Positions 10,841 through 22,277 are shown, numbered from the stretch's first letter. The stretch: DNA of 64,000 bases from Eucommia ulmoides (GCA_016647705.1 CM028335.1:11856905-11920904); one strand, 5' to 3'. Notes: a model not told the origin generated them from the sequence alone. Program-made: numbers and translations.

Positions 10841-11090
10841 ATTCAATTCAGATTCACTCTAATTTGATTCATATGTGAATCTGAATTTAGATTAAAGTGA
10901 TTTTGATTTAGTCTATCAATTTGATTTTTGATTTCTAATCATTATATGATTTTGATTTATGATTTTTTAATTTAGTTAGTCTCTAAATGTTAAAAACTAA
11001 TTTTATATGTTTAGTTAGTGATGTCATTATATAAACACATCCAACATAACTAAAGAATAGTTTTTTTCTTTCTTAATGTTTTTAGATACA

Positions 11091-13136
11091 AAATAGATGT
11101 TGCTGATGGTGGTGAGAATATTGTGCCTAATGAAATTGGAAATACTGGAATAACTAATGCGAATGCGATGGATGAACATCCACCAAAACCTAATAAAAGA
11201 AAATGTTCTTAGGTTTGGGATCATTTTACTCATTTGAAACAAGAACCAGGTTTGAAAGATTCACCTAGGGATTTTTGTAACCACTATGGAGAAACTTACT
11301 ATTATAATAGCAAGAAACATGGAACGTTGGCACTAAAATCTCACATAGAATTTCAATGTAATAAAATTAAGGGGAGGGAGCTTCCTAAGGGTCAAAGAAC
11401 ATTGGGATTTAAACCAAAGAATGGTACTGATGAGGGTTCGGGTCAACTTGTGAGTTGGAGTTTTAGTGTCACTGCATCTAGGGAAGCGCTAGCCAAAATG
11501 ATAATTGTTGATGAGTTGCCATTTAGATTTGTGGAAAATGAGGGGTTCAGGGAATTAATGCACGTTGCTCAATCGAAATGGGTAAAAATACCTAGTCGAA
11601 CGACGGTGGCTAGAGATTGTATGGCTCTACATGTAACTGAGAACAACAAATTAAAAAAAATTGTTGAAGGGACAAAGAATATGCCTTACCATAGATACTT
11701 GGACATCTTTGCAAAATTTGAATTACATGTGTCTCACAGCGTATTACATCGATAGTGATTGAAAACTGAATAAGAAAATATTAAATTTCTGTTTAGTTAC
11801 AAGTTACAAGGGGGAAACTATTGGTAAGACAGTTGAATTATGTTTGCTTGAGTGGGGTATATACAAATTTCTCGCATTAACCATTGATAATGCAAGTTCT
11901 AATAATGAGGTAGTTAAATTCTTGAAAAAGAAGACCAAAGATAGACGGGGAATTGTTCTTGAGCATGAATTTCTTCACATAAGATGTTGTGCCCATATTT
12001 TGAATCTTGTAGTGTGTGAGAGTTTGAAAGAAATGGACGAGTTAATTGTTAAAATTCAAAATGCGGTAAGATATATTAGGGGCTCTCCATCTAGAATGAC
12101 AACTTTTAAGATGTATGCAGGAAAAAAAAAAAGGTATCGTTTGTAACAGTCAAGTTTACCTAGATGTGCCAACTAGATGGAATTCAACTTATTTCATGCT
12201 AGATAGGGCAATCAAATTTCAAAAAAGATTTGAACGTTTATAGGATGAGGATGCACAATTCCAATCACTTTATAATGATAACTACATCGGTGATTTAGGA
12301 GAGGAAGTTGATGAGAATAATAGAGGGAAATAAAGGAGAATGGCTTTGGGGCCACCAAATAGTGACGATTGGCAAAAGGCCAAATCATTTGTCAAGTTTT
12401 TGAAACTTTTCTCTAATGCAACCTTGAAATTTTCTGGATCTTTATTTGTCACTTCCAAAGCTTTCTTCATAGAACGTATGGTCATTAAAGGGGCAATATC
12501 AAATTTGTTAAAATTTTTTGACATGTTTCTCTCTTCTATGGCAAAAGGAATGCAATCTAAATTTGACAAATATTGGGGTAAATTAGACAAAATGAATCTG
12601 TTGTTGTTAGTTGTTGTGGTCCTTGATCCTCGATATAAATTGAGATATATTAATTGGTGTTTGAAAATAAATTACGAAGTTGTAATTATGGAGGAGATAA
12701 TAAAGAATGTTATGGATTATTTATCTTGTTTATATGATTGGTATGAATCGAATGAAATTGGTAATGCGGTTATTCATAAAAATGTGAGTGATTCATTATT
12801 TGAGAGTGGGTTGGATGAAGAAGAGAAAGATGACCGTGCTTTATTTTCATCTTAGTTTTGTAAGCACATAGCAAAAGAATGTAATATGTTTAGCAAATCA
12901 GAGTTGGATAAATACTTAGCTTTCCCAATAGAAACTGAAAGTGATGAGTTTGAAATTTTGGGATGGTGGGGGAGTCCACGGTTGCCTCTGAGTCTGCTTT
13001 TAGTACGGGTAGACGAATTTTAGATCCTTTCCATAGTTCGTTATTGGCAAAAATGATTGAGGCTTTGATTTCTACTCAGAATTGGTTGCAGTCTTCAAAA
13101 CCAATAAATCTTTGGGAAGAAATGGAACAAGTAGAA
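11091..13136 (+). pseudogene. hAT transposase, RICESLEEPER-like, broken
   Basis: Order of parts: an acidic leader; a BED-type zinc finger at about 11215-11360 (VWDHFTHL, then C-x2-Y, ending HIEFQC, with the second Cys replaced by Tyr); a linker helix region to 11750; catalytic-core pieces at 11766-12146 (TIDNASSNN with the conserved Asp, RCCAHILNLVV); a middle region 12340-12855; and the C-terminal dimerisation block at 12970-13136 (VASESAFSTGRRILDP, then LLAKMIEALISTQNWL). Stops at about 11212, 11755, 12144, 12241 and 12853 and several frameshifts disable it. The block with the first catalytic Asp (usually TTDxWTS) seems deleted near 11740, where LHVSHS runs straight into YIDSD. It encodes no working enzyme. 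Family assignment is strong. Confidence 0.85.
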
Positions 13137-14046
13137 TAATATGAAAATATTGAGAAAGGTAATATTCATTACTCTCTCTCTTTCTCTCTCTCTCTCTATA
13201 TATATATATTTAATAACTCTTTTTATCTTTTATTGATTATGGACTTGACTATAATTTCTTCTATTTATATTGTTCTTTTGTATTAGGACTTGTTGAATTG
13301 AGTTCGGTAACTACAACAATTGATGATTGATTGATGTTACGCTTATTTAATTTTTCAAGGTAATGATTATTAAATTGTAGATATACATTGCATTTTATTT
13401 GTATTTTTTTTTTTTTGTGAAATTTTACTTTTATTTTAAACGTTATTTATTTTGATTTTGGAACTTGAAACAAGTAATCGATGTGATTTTGGAGATATAA
13501 AGTCTGGCTTCAACCTGCAAGACTGCAATTGATTGAATTTTTATTTATTTTTTTGGTTATTTTAGAATCTCATTTATTTCAATTATTTAATTTATTATTT
13601 GGTTGTGTGATGTGTAATAATTTTGCTTTGTTTTTGTTTTTGAAGTTTTAATTTTTGATAACTGCAATTTTTTTGTGTGTGTTCTGCTGTTTGTGTTTGT
13701 GTTTCATCTAAAAAAAATAAAAAAAATTGTGGGCTATTGCATATTTTTTGTAAAAAATGAAATCTTGTAATTGGGCCAAATGGATGAAATAATTAGCCCA
13801 AACCTGAAAATCTATATTTGTTATCTGATTTGTATAAAACAAGACGACCCAATATATGGGCCCAACCCATTGGCCCGCCCGACCCCAACCGGCCAATAAC
13901 TGGGCGGACCTGCAACAGGCTCGAAATTGTTTTTTTTTTTTTTTTTTATTTCGGCCAATACTATTCCAACCCGTCCATGTTCAGCTCGGCCCATTGTACA
14001 GGCCCAAATCCGGCCCACCCGACTCGTGAACAGTCCTACAATTTAC

Positions 14047-14148
14047 AAAGAATGAGAATTTAGAAAATGAGGTTGTGTCTTGATTTTGTTTGCCTCTGGA
14101 TTCTTGGGAGGATAAGGTTAGTGAAGTTTTCAAGAGTGATATAGTCGG
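14047..14148 (+). pseudogene. host remnant between hAT and copia insertions
   Basis: This 100-bp island continues the frame that stopped at 9825: WK, stop, FTKNENLENEVVS, stop, FCLPLDSWEDKVSEVFKSDI. The product is not recognised. It ends at GTCGG (14144-14148), the left target duplication of the copia element. Confidence 0.5.
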
Positions 14149-14342
14149 TGTGAAGATCAATGAATAACATCAAAAATCTAGAGAGAAAAGAGAAACGATG
14201 GCTAAAATTTATTATCTCTGAATGAAGAATAATATAATACAATTGAAAAAAAAAAAGACTTATATAAGAGTACAATGGAAAACCTAGAAAGTAAGTAAAA
14301 GACAATTTTATCCTTACTAAATAATAATAATAAACTCTAATA
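14149..14342 (-). repeat. 3' LTR of copia element (14-19 kb)
   Basis: 194 bp. The first 23 positions align without gaps to the other LTR (TGTGAAGATCAATG versus TGTAAAAATTAATA), and all four differences there are transitions. The outer element start reads TATTAGAGTTT on the minus strand, presumably decayed from TGTTAGAGTTT. Confidence 0.85.
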
Positions 14343-14349
14343 TCTCCAC

Positions 14350-15836
14350 TCAAATTCACGATATTGCTACAAGTAGCATCGAGAGTTTGCCAACTAAAAA
14401 ATGAAAGCGCGAAATAGAATGAGACTTGGTGAACAAGTCGGCAATTTGCATGGATGATGACACAAAAGGTAAAGTAATAGTCCCATGTTGAAGATGATGA
14501 CGAGTAAGATGACAATCGATCTCGATGTGCTTGGTTTGTTCATGAAAGATTTAATTGTGAGCAATCTGAATAGCACTTTTACTATCACAATACATGGGAG
14601 TGGGATGAGAAAGAGAAACACCCATATCTACAAGTAACCAATGCAACCAAACTATTTCAGTGGTAGTGGATGCCATCGTACGATACTCAGCTTCCGTGGA
14701 AGATTTAGAAACAACGACCTATTTCTTACTCTTCCATGAAATAAGAGAATCACCCAAAAATACACAAAAATCTATGACATACTTACAATTTGTGGGATCA
14801 CTAGCCCAATCAGCATTAGAATAAGCATGTAGCTCCAAAGACGAGGTCGATGGAAGTAAGAGACTCTGAAAGAGGGTACCCCGAAGATACCAAAGGATAC
14901 AAAGAACAACATCCCAATAAACTATAGTAGGAGAAGTGATAAATTGACTGACGATATGAACAACATGAGCAATGTCTAGGCGAGTGATAGTTAGATAGAC
15001 CAAATTGCCAACAATAGTATGATATAATATGGGATTTGACAAGGGGGCACGATCGGAAGGTAAGTAGCGAACATTCACCTCTAGAGGAGTATCAACAATC
15101 CTAGTATCAGTAAGACGAGCACACTCGAGAATGTCAGCTGCATATTTAGACTGAGATATAAGATAGTCTTTCGGAGAAAAAGCTATTTCAATACCCAAAG
15201 AGTAGCGTAAAGCCCCCAAGTCCTTCATTTCAAATTAACGAGATAATTCTGATTTCAAAATTGCAATCCCATCAATATCATCACCAGTAATAATCATGTC
15301 ATCCACATATAACGATAGTAGAATACGGCCGAAAGTGGTACACTTTATAAATAGAGTAGAATCATGATTACTTGGGTGAAAATCAAACGAAGTAATTACC
15401 GTAGAGAACTTCTCAAACCAGGCTCAAGGAGCCTGTTTGAGGCCGTATAGAGCTTTCTTGAGTTTGCAAACTTCGCTAGACTTATGAGCAACACCTAGAG
15501 GAGGAGTCATGTAAATTTTTTCTTGAAGGTCTCCATTCAAGAAGGCATTTTTAACATCCATCTGAGAAATATGCCACTGAAGAACAGATGCAACGGCAAT
15601 AAGAGTATGAACAATCGCCATTTTTGCAACTGGAGCAAAAGTCTCTCATAATCCATATCATATTGCTGAGAAAATCCATTGGCAACCAAACGAGCTTTGT
15701 ACCGCTCAACTGAACCATCAGACTTGATTTTAATTTTGCAAACCCACCGAGAACCAATTGAACTTTTATCCAGAGATAGAGGTACCAAATCTTATGTATC
15801 CATCTTGTATCAAGTAAAAAGTTCATCAGCCATAGC
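14350..15836 (-). pseudogene. copia reverse transcriptase and RNase H, broken
   Basis: On the minus strand, the reverse transcriptase N-terminal part (GSRWVCKIKIKSDGSVERYK, ARLVANGFSQ) is at 15640-15790. [19 protein letters not shown] with [13 protein letters not shown] is at 15424-15560. The catalytic YVDD (LYVDDMIITGDD) is intact near 15275-15315. The thumb and connection ([15 protein letters not shown]) is at 15190-15228. RNase H blocks ([39 protein letters not shown]) run down to about 14390. The enzyme would copy element RNA into DNA. Frameshifts near 15630, 15420 and 15230 and stops in RNase H break it into at least five pieces. Confidence 0.85.
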
Positions 15837-17651
15837 CTATTGCCAAAGAGGATTAAGTGTTTCCTCTTTATAGGATAAAAGCTCAGAGAGACAGTGAATA
15901 AAGGCTAAAAATAAAGCAAAAGAATGTGAATAGAAAGAGTAAACAAAATCTGGTATATGAGTGGACTTATGAATGCGCTGAGGATAGCGAGGAGGAGGAT
16001 CCACAATCTGAGAAGATTCTTGGTAGGTCGTCAGAGGGGAGGGGACGCTAGAAGTATCAATACCTGCAGAGCTACCAGTGTCAACATGAGGTTGAGAAGC
16101 ATGAGATGGGTCAATATCTGTAATGCATGAGTTTTGGAAAGATAAACTATTTGTGTGATCAGAGAAAGGATCAATCGAAATGAGATCAGATTTTGTCAAG
16201 TTGTGTGTACGAGAAGGAATAGAGAAAAAAAGTATATGCTCAAGAAACACAACATGACAGGACACATATAGTTTTTGTGCAATTGGATCAAAGCAACGAT
16301 ATCCCTTTTGTCCCTTACCATAGCCTAGGAAGACACAAATAACAACGCGAGAAGATAACTTACTACGCTTTACTCTCAGTAGAAGAACAAAACAAGTGCA
16401 CCCAAATACTCTTAAGGAGGAATAGTTGGGAGCATGACCATACAACTTTTCAAATGGTGACAAACCTGAAAAATGAGATGATGGGATCTTATTAATTAGG
16501 TTCAATACAGTAAGTATTGCTTCTCCCCAAAATACACTAGGAACAAAGGCAGACAATAAGAGAGAACGAGCAGTTTCAACAATGTACCTATGTTTTCTTT
16601 CAGCGACACTATTTTGCTCGGGAGTGTCAATACACAAGGTTTGGTGAATTGTTCCATCTAGAGAAAGAAAGTTAATGAAAGGATTATAAATGTACTCCCC
16701 ACCCAAATCACATCTAAAGTACTTGATAACAACATAATGTTGAGTCTTAACAAAAGCTCGAAACGTTTGAAAAATATCAAAGAATTCAGAACGACGTTTC
16801 ATAAGATAAACCCAACAATATCGAGTGTAATCATCAATGAAGGAAACATAATATCTGGACCCCCCCTTTTGTAGCAATCGGGAAAGGTCCCCACTATCAG
16901 AGTGAATCAGATCAAATAGTGCAAGAGAATAAGAAATACTTCGATTAAAAGGTAAAGCAGAGAATTTTGCAAGTTTACAACCACTACAATCAGAAATATC
17001 ACAAACAGGCAAATTCCCTAAGGATCCTTTAGATACTAAGTATTTTAAACGGGATGCTGAAACAAGACCAAGATGAGAATACCATAAATAAAAACTAGAA
17101 GATAAAGAAGTCAAATGAAAAGACGACAAGTCAACACCGGAAGCTGCAACATCTGGTACTCGTAGCTCATCCAGTATATATAGTCCCCCCTGCCTACGAC
17201 CTGTCCCAATCAGCTTCTGGGATTGCAGATCTTGTACATGACAAAAGGTAGAAGAGAAAGAAACTGAATAACTAGAATCATATAATTGGCCAACAGAAAC
17301 AAGATTTAATGCAAGGTTGGGAATATGATAAACACTTGAAAGAGATAACCGAGGTTTGACAACAGAACTAATACTTGCTAATGGCATCCGAGTACCATCA
17401 GCAGTCATAACAGATACAGATGATGTAGGTTTTAAAGAAACAAATGATGGAAAATCAGGTGACATATGATGAGAGACTCCAGAATCTAGAACCCATATGA
17501 AGAAAGACATACCTGAAGAACTAGAATGCCACAAACCTATTGAAGGGGCGACAGACATGGCATGTGGCTGTGCGGTAAGGAACTTCTGAAATTGTTTAGT
17601 AAGGGCCTCCATCGTGGGATTAAAAGATGTTGGGTCTCCAAAACTAAACAA
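15837..17651 (-). pseudogene. copia protease-integrase segment, long open frame
   Basis: This is the longest open frame in the window, 604 codons. A protease active site of the form WVLDSGVSHHMS lies near residue 55. A GAG-pre-integrase block (WYSHLGLVSASRLKYL, then C-x2-C in DCSGCKLAKF) lies near residues 190-235. The integrase core starts near residue 245, with IHSDSGD (first Asp), IDDYTRYCWVY, FRCDLGGEY (second Asp) and EQNSVAERKHR (Glu region), followed by FGCTCFV and VFLGYGKGQKGYRCFDP at the C-terminal side. The catalytic D-D-E positions appear present, though HSDSGD deviates from the usual HSDVWGP. Gag and reverse transcriptase around it are broken, so this is a fragment of a dead polyprotein. 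Confidence 0.85.
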
Positions 17652-18575
17652 ATTTGATGATGACGGTACAACTGCTGCAGTATTAGGCTGTGGAGGCCTG
17701 TAAAGACATTTTTTAAAATGATTGTAAGATTTCCACTAGGGAGACAATTGTTGCTATTGTTGTTATGTTCTACTCAATTTAGGGCATTGAGCCTTCCAAT
17801 GATCTTTCTGCTTATAAAAGTTACATTCATCAAAGGCAGACCTCGAATAAGGCTTGTTTTGATGATTAGGAGGTGGTTTGGAAGGGACTGCCAGAACAAA
17901 TGAACTTGCTAACTGGAGAACCCTTGTATATGATTGAGACTTGAAGCGTATCTTCTTGGCCAATAATTCAATAACCATTGATTCAACAGAATGAGGTGGA
18001 TTACGGTGCAAAATTGTCCCACGAAGTCCCTCAAAATTATCACGTAACGCCATAAAAAATTGAACCAAACGTTGTTCTTTTCTACGAGCAATATACGAAG
18101 TACATACTCTCAATTCTGCAGGTTCCGTGAGAGCTAATTGATCTCAAAGATTTGTCCTAGCGGAGTATAATTCTTGGATACTCATATAATTCTGCTTCAG
18201 TACTCAAATATCATATTCCAATTGATATTGTTTTGTAAAGTTAGACTGTGTATACAACCTTGATAGATTATCCCAAACCTCTTTGGCATACTCATACTTC
18301 GCCAATTGCATACCAATTAAATGTTCAACAGAGTTGTTAATCTAGGTAATGATTTTCGAATTATTTGTCGCCCAAGTGTCTAACGAAGTTATATAATCTT
18401 CAACCCTTTTATCTTTTGATTTAACCAACGTACCACTAGCGTAGCCCCACATCTTTTTGCCTTTGAGAAAATGTTTCATCGCATAACTCCAATATGAAAA
18501 AAAATTCTCATTCAATCTCACAGCAATAGACTGAAGCAAATCATCCCTTTCAGAATCCATTACAAATACCAACAA
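17652..18575 (-). pseudogene. copia gag, broken
   Basis: The minus frame from 18575 gives the gag start (MDSERDDLLQSIAVRLNENF, SYWSYAMKHFLKGKKMWGYASGT), typical of the plant copia gag-polypeptide domain. A central part (YIARRKEQRLVQFFMALRDN, RGTILHRNP) is at 17990-18113. A zinc knuckle near 17775-17815 reads CNFYKQKDHWKAQC. The usual CCHC pattern has lost its second Cys, which is Tyr here. At least two frame breaks separate these pieces. Gag would package element RNA; this copy could not do so unaided. Confidence 0.8.
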
Positions 18576-18880
18576 ACGAAATCACAAATTTAATGTAACT
18601 GAGAAATAAAATCAAATACCAGAAATAAATCGATGATTTGTTAAAGAGAAAGCCAAATCACAAATGCGCGGAAGCCAAAACTGTACAAACATCAATAATC
18701 ATAGTCGTATGGATGCTGGATCTATATGAACATCGGTTCTGTATGAACATCGGAATTGTAAGCGTACAATGGAAAACCTAGAAAGCAAGTAAAAGACAAT
18801 TCTACCATTGTGGATCCCCGGTCCTTGTGGATGGATCTGTAGTCTTTATGGATGGAATCAAACTTCCTTCCATGAGATTA

Positions 18881-18894
18881 GGCTCTTGATACCA
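18881..18894 (-). other. primer-binding site (initiator Met tRNA) of copia element
   Basis: On the minus strand TGGTATCAAGAGCC directly follows the LTR terminal CA. It differs from the standard TGGTATCAGAGCC by one extra A. It marks the right-hand repeat as the 5' LTR. Confidence 0.9.
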
Positions 18895-19062
18895 TGTAAA
18901 AATTAATAAATAACATCAAAAGTCTAGGAAGAAAAGAGAAACGACGATTAAAGTTCATTATCTCTGAATGAAGAATAATATAATACAACTGAAAAAATAG
19001 ACTTATATAAGCGTACAATGAGAAACCTAGAAAATAAGTAAAAGACAATTCAACCCTTACTA

Positions 19063-19101
<39 letters not shown>

Positions 19102-19123
19102 AAAAAAAAAAAAAACTCTATTA
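18895..19123 (-). repeat. 5' LTR of copia element (14-19 kb)
   Basis: 229 bp, longer than its partner because an ATT/poly-A tract at 19060-19116 has expanded. The same tract is only about 14 bp long in the other LTR. The flank GTGGG follows. Confidence 0.85.
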
Positions 19124-21208
19124 GTGGGATGCTTGGGTCATTGCCATTACTTGATTATGGTTGGGTTGGTGTATGTTGGGACATGTTAACCTTGTTATTT
19201 TTCAGAGTTGGTTGTAATTTTGGAACCTTGGTTGGTGCTTATTAGGATTTTTGTGAGCCAGAGTTGTCCGTCGTTTGTGATGTTTTAAGAGGACATAGTA
19301 TCTTGGTTGGGCCAGTGAAGCACAACTATTGAAATCTAGCTACTTGGATAGAAACAAGGTGGATGGAATTTTGAATTTCAAAGCTGGAGGGATCCAAGGT
19401 TGGTTTTAGGGAGCTGTACGAAAAGCTCAAATCTAGAGATCTTAGTTGGTCGTGTTCTTAGTAGTGTGAGTATTTGTACCTTTTGTAGCTTTGTGTGGTT
19501 TCGGTGCCTTGTTCCAGGCATTATTTTGGTGTATCAAAGTTAGGGTTTACCCTATTGTAGCCTACCGATGTTGGGTATATTCATGTAAGGTGTGTAAGTG
19601 ATGTGGATAACTTGTAATGATTGTTTTGGGGGTCTTGCGGGCTCTTGTCGTGTAGTTAAGGAACAATAATTATTAATTGATCGTTGAGAAAACACCAAGG
19701 GAGGAGATAGAAAGACACTTACAGTAAATTAAATTGTCTCAATTATGATTCGAACGGACATATCACCCTATTAGTAAACCCTACCAATATCCAACACTAT
19801 CATTTAGCATTTACAAATCTCTTTATTCTCAATGGGGCGGTAAGGTACAAACTAAGTGAAGGGTCCTTTTAGAGATATATAGGGGTGACTAGAAGGAAAC
19901 AAAATGAACAAAGGAACTCTCAAACATTTGGTCGTCTTAGATGTTTCAATATCATGGTCATTTGGACCTCGTAAAGTTCCTTGGTTTCCTGCCTTCGATT
20001 TTGAATTGTCTTTGGTTATATCTAAACTTTTAGTTATACTTGTTGGCTGATATAACTAAACATCAAAATGCTTTAACCTGTTTAGACATGCATAAGTTAC
20101 TATACAAAAGAGTTTCTTGTTTATTTTTATTGTTAACCACAAATTTATCTATTGATGTTGTGAATGCCTATAAGTACTGGAAAATTACACTAAATATTTC
20201 CTCTTTTGAGTTTTTTAGACCAATAAAATAAAATTGAAACAAAATAAAGCTAAAATATCTAATTGAATAAATAAAAAAACTAAAAACATTTACTTAACTA
20301 TTGGCAGTAATAAGTGCAAATCAAAAATCTTTGCATAAAATCCGTCAATTTTTGGAATCTCTCTTGGGAGGTGTGACGAGAAATCTCTTAAGTTGCCTTC
20401 GATCTCTTTGTCATCACTCATCAGCATCCGACGATCTTCGCCGTTGATATAAGTGGTTTCGTTGGTATCGACAAACTCCAACAGTGGACATTTAGAGTGG
20501 CTCCATTGCAACGTTGACAGGTATCACAATCGATTCTCTCTTCCGTAATGCGATCGCAAACTTTCGGATATGAAATCTTACAGTCCAGGGAGCCGATTGA
20601 GAACCTGTGGAGCTTAATCACCATATTTAAAAGGTGGAATCTGATCTAGAACACTAGATCGGACCTAACAAGTATTTGGGTCTGTTAGTGGTGATTTGGT
20701 TAGAAGACAACCGGTGGTGGAGAGGTTGAGATGTATAGATTAGAAAAGGCGGTGATAGTGACCTGTTTCAATTTTTGGAGATCTTGTCTCCGCCCTGTAC
20801 TTTGGAGAAGAATATGATCTGGTCCATCAAATCATAGTTAGTGTGTTTGAAGCCTGTCAGATCTTCCTTTCTGCGGTAGAGTGAATTGGGTGTTGTGCCA
20901 TCCAAACCCAAATGTGAACTTAAATTGTGAAAGTGACCCTTTATCCACCTTTACCGCCAATATTTGTCCATCTGCATTGCCAACATCACTGCCTGTCGTC
21001 TTCATCAGTGCTTTGGATCGAGAGCAATTATATTTATCAATTTGCTGGTGAGTTTAGGGTGAGTTTTTGTTGTTGATTTAGTTTCTTGGTATTTCTTAGT
21101 TCCCTCTGTTTGGGGTTTCTATTTTTCCAATATCCATTAAACTTAATTCCATTTGGGGTTTATGTTAGTTGGTGATGAAAGGATAGGAAATTCTGGAAAA
21201 TTTTAATA
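19124..21208. other. host sequence after copia; no confident gene
   Basis: The first 400 bases keep fairly open plus frames (for example GMLGSLPLLDYGWVGVCWD and EGSKVGFRELYEKLKSRDLS) and probably continue the RRM-derived host sequence, with stops. From about 19640 to 20280 it is AT-rich and unreadable. Two overlapping short minus frames at 20290-20624 have normal composition but no recognisable family. 20640-21200 is less AT-rich and lies just upstream of the second RRM remnant, so it may be that copy's leader. Confidence 0.4.
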
Positions 21209-21480
21209 TTTGTTTTTGTTGATTATTTGTCAGAAAAGATAAATAATCGGGGGTTGCATAGTTTATTCCATTGGCATGGTGAGGTTGTAGATGCTTTTAT
21301 CCCTAACAAGAGAAGAGTTGTGGGTGAATCTAAGTTTGGTTTGTGAGATATGCTACCGCGAATGAAACAACATTAACAATTAAAATTCTCGACGGGTTGA
21401 AAGTTATGGGAGGGGTTTTGATTGTCAACATTGTTTCTCGTGGCATGGGGGATATAAGACTCCCAATCCTTAAAAGATAA
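21209..21480 (+). pseudogene. second RRM-domain remnant
   Basis: An RRM can be followed: FVFVDYLSEKINNRGLHSLF (RNP2 side), GEVVDAFIPNKRR, GESKFG, then after a one-base frameshift VRYATANETTLTIKILDGLK and GGVLIVNIVSRG. This is the same domain layout as the 2.4/9.0-kb remnant (compare DILDVFVPKK with EVVDAFIPNK). Downstream (21600-22060) the frames hold acidic text such as DGDEMFDLEERFA and EMDYDANSYGWEMVEDEDEI with stops between. Probably a paralogous copy of the same RRM or LINE ORF1-like family. Not functional. Confidence 0.6.
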
Positions 21481-22110
21481 CTCTAAAAAGTCGATCTTAG
21501 AAAATGTAAACTTTTCTCCAGGTTCTTTGTTCTTTGTAGTTCCTTTTCTACGACTAATAGTTGTGTAGGTTGATTTTTAGTTTAGCAAATTCGGTAGTGG
21601 ACTGTATGAAGTTTGAGGTGTATAGTGAAGTAGATTTGCACAATCAATCTCGTGGTGTGGAACTCACTAGGATTGAGGTAGTTAGGAGAGATGAGAAACA
21701 TTCTAGGTTAGCCAATTGTATGGAAAATAAGTAGTTGAATTCAGCAGTTCATCAATAATCTTTTGGCAGCAACAAGTGTGGTGCATTATTGGACCCATTA
21801 ACTGAGAAATGAGAATCTTACCCATGCACTCCGGATTAAAATCTTCTCATAAAGAGGATCGATGGCGATGAGATGTTTGATTTAGAAGAGAGGTTTGCCT
21901 AGAATGATCAACAAAGGTTAGTAAACTTGGAGTTGGAAATTGGATCCAATGTTGTGGAGGGGCTTTGCATATTAGAAATGGATTATGATGCAAATTCTTA
22001 TGGTTGGGAGATGGTGGAAGATGAGGATGAAATTATAAAAGCTGAATTATTTTGAAAAAATAGCCTCCACAAAAGGGGTAAGACCGGTTGTTCCTTCCAG
22101 ATTAAACAAT

Positions 22111-22277
22111 TTGAGATAAGTTTTTTTTTTTTTTTTTTCTTTTTTCGATCGAATTAAGCAGTATCCTAGGAGTTGATGTGTTTTTACTTCGAGATGAGAT
22201 TGATGAGATTTTTTTTCATAGTTGAGGGTATTAATTCGATCGAAAAAAGAAAAAAAAAAAAAAAAAACTTATCTCAA
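22111..22277. repeat. 46-bp perfect inverted repeat with poly(T)/poly(A) core
   Basis: The left arm (22111-22156) starts TTGAGATAAG, runs through an 18-T tract and ends TCGATCGAATTA. The right arm (22232-22277) is its exact reverse complement, including tract length. The 75-bp loop is unrelated. Homology stops sharply at both arm edges. Confidence 0.95.

Larger units (their letters stand above)
9826..14038 (+). mobile_element. hAT-family DNA transposon with both ends
   Basis: The element starts TAGGGATGTT and ends with the complement of TAGGACTGTT, an 8-of-10 terminal inverted match. It is flanked by TAATTTAC (9818-9825) and CAATTTAC (14039-14046), an 8-bp target duplication with one change, as expected of hAT. 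CCCGACC/GGGTCGG-type motifs lie just inside both ends, as in many plant hAT elements. It carries a decayed transposase at 11.1-13.1 kb behind a long non-coding leader. The host reading frame on either side joins in phase when one duplication copy is removed. Confidence 0.85.
14149..19123 (-). mobile_element. Ty1-copia retrotransposon with short LTRs, defective
   Basis: Minus-oriented, with paired LTRs at 14149-14342 and 18895-19123, a PBS abutting the right LTR and a purine-rich tract (GAGTGGAGA on the minus strand) at the left one. The flanks are GTCGG and GTGGG, a 5-bp duplication with one change. Domain order on the minus strand is gag, protease, integrase, reverse transcriptase, RNase H, as in Ty1-copia. 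Most frames are interrupted. The element sits about 100 bp from the hAT transposon, in the same RRM-derived host sequence. Confidence 0.9.

Noticed and set aside
14060..14621. 151- and 75-codon minus frames with hydrophobic stretches
   Set aside because: They overlap the copia 3' LTR and RNase H end in the wrong frame. The membrane-like text is an AT-rich artefact.
20290..20624. Two minus frames with ordinary amino-acid composition
   Set aside because: They overlap each other, have no family resemblance and lack a partner exon. Not enough to call a gene.
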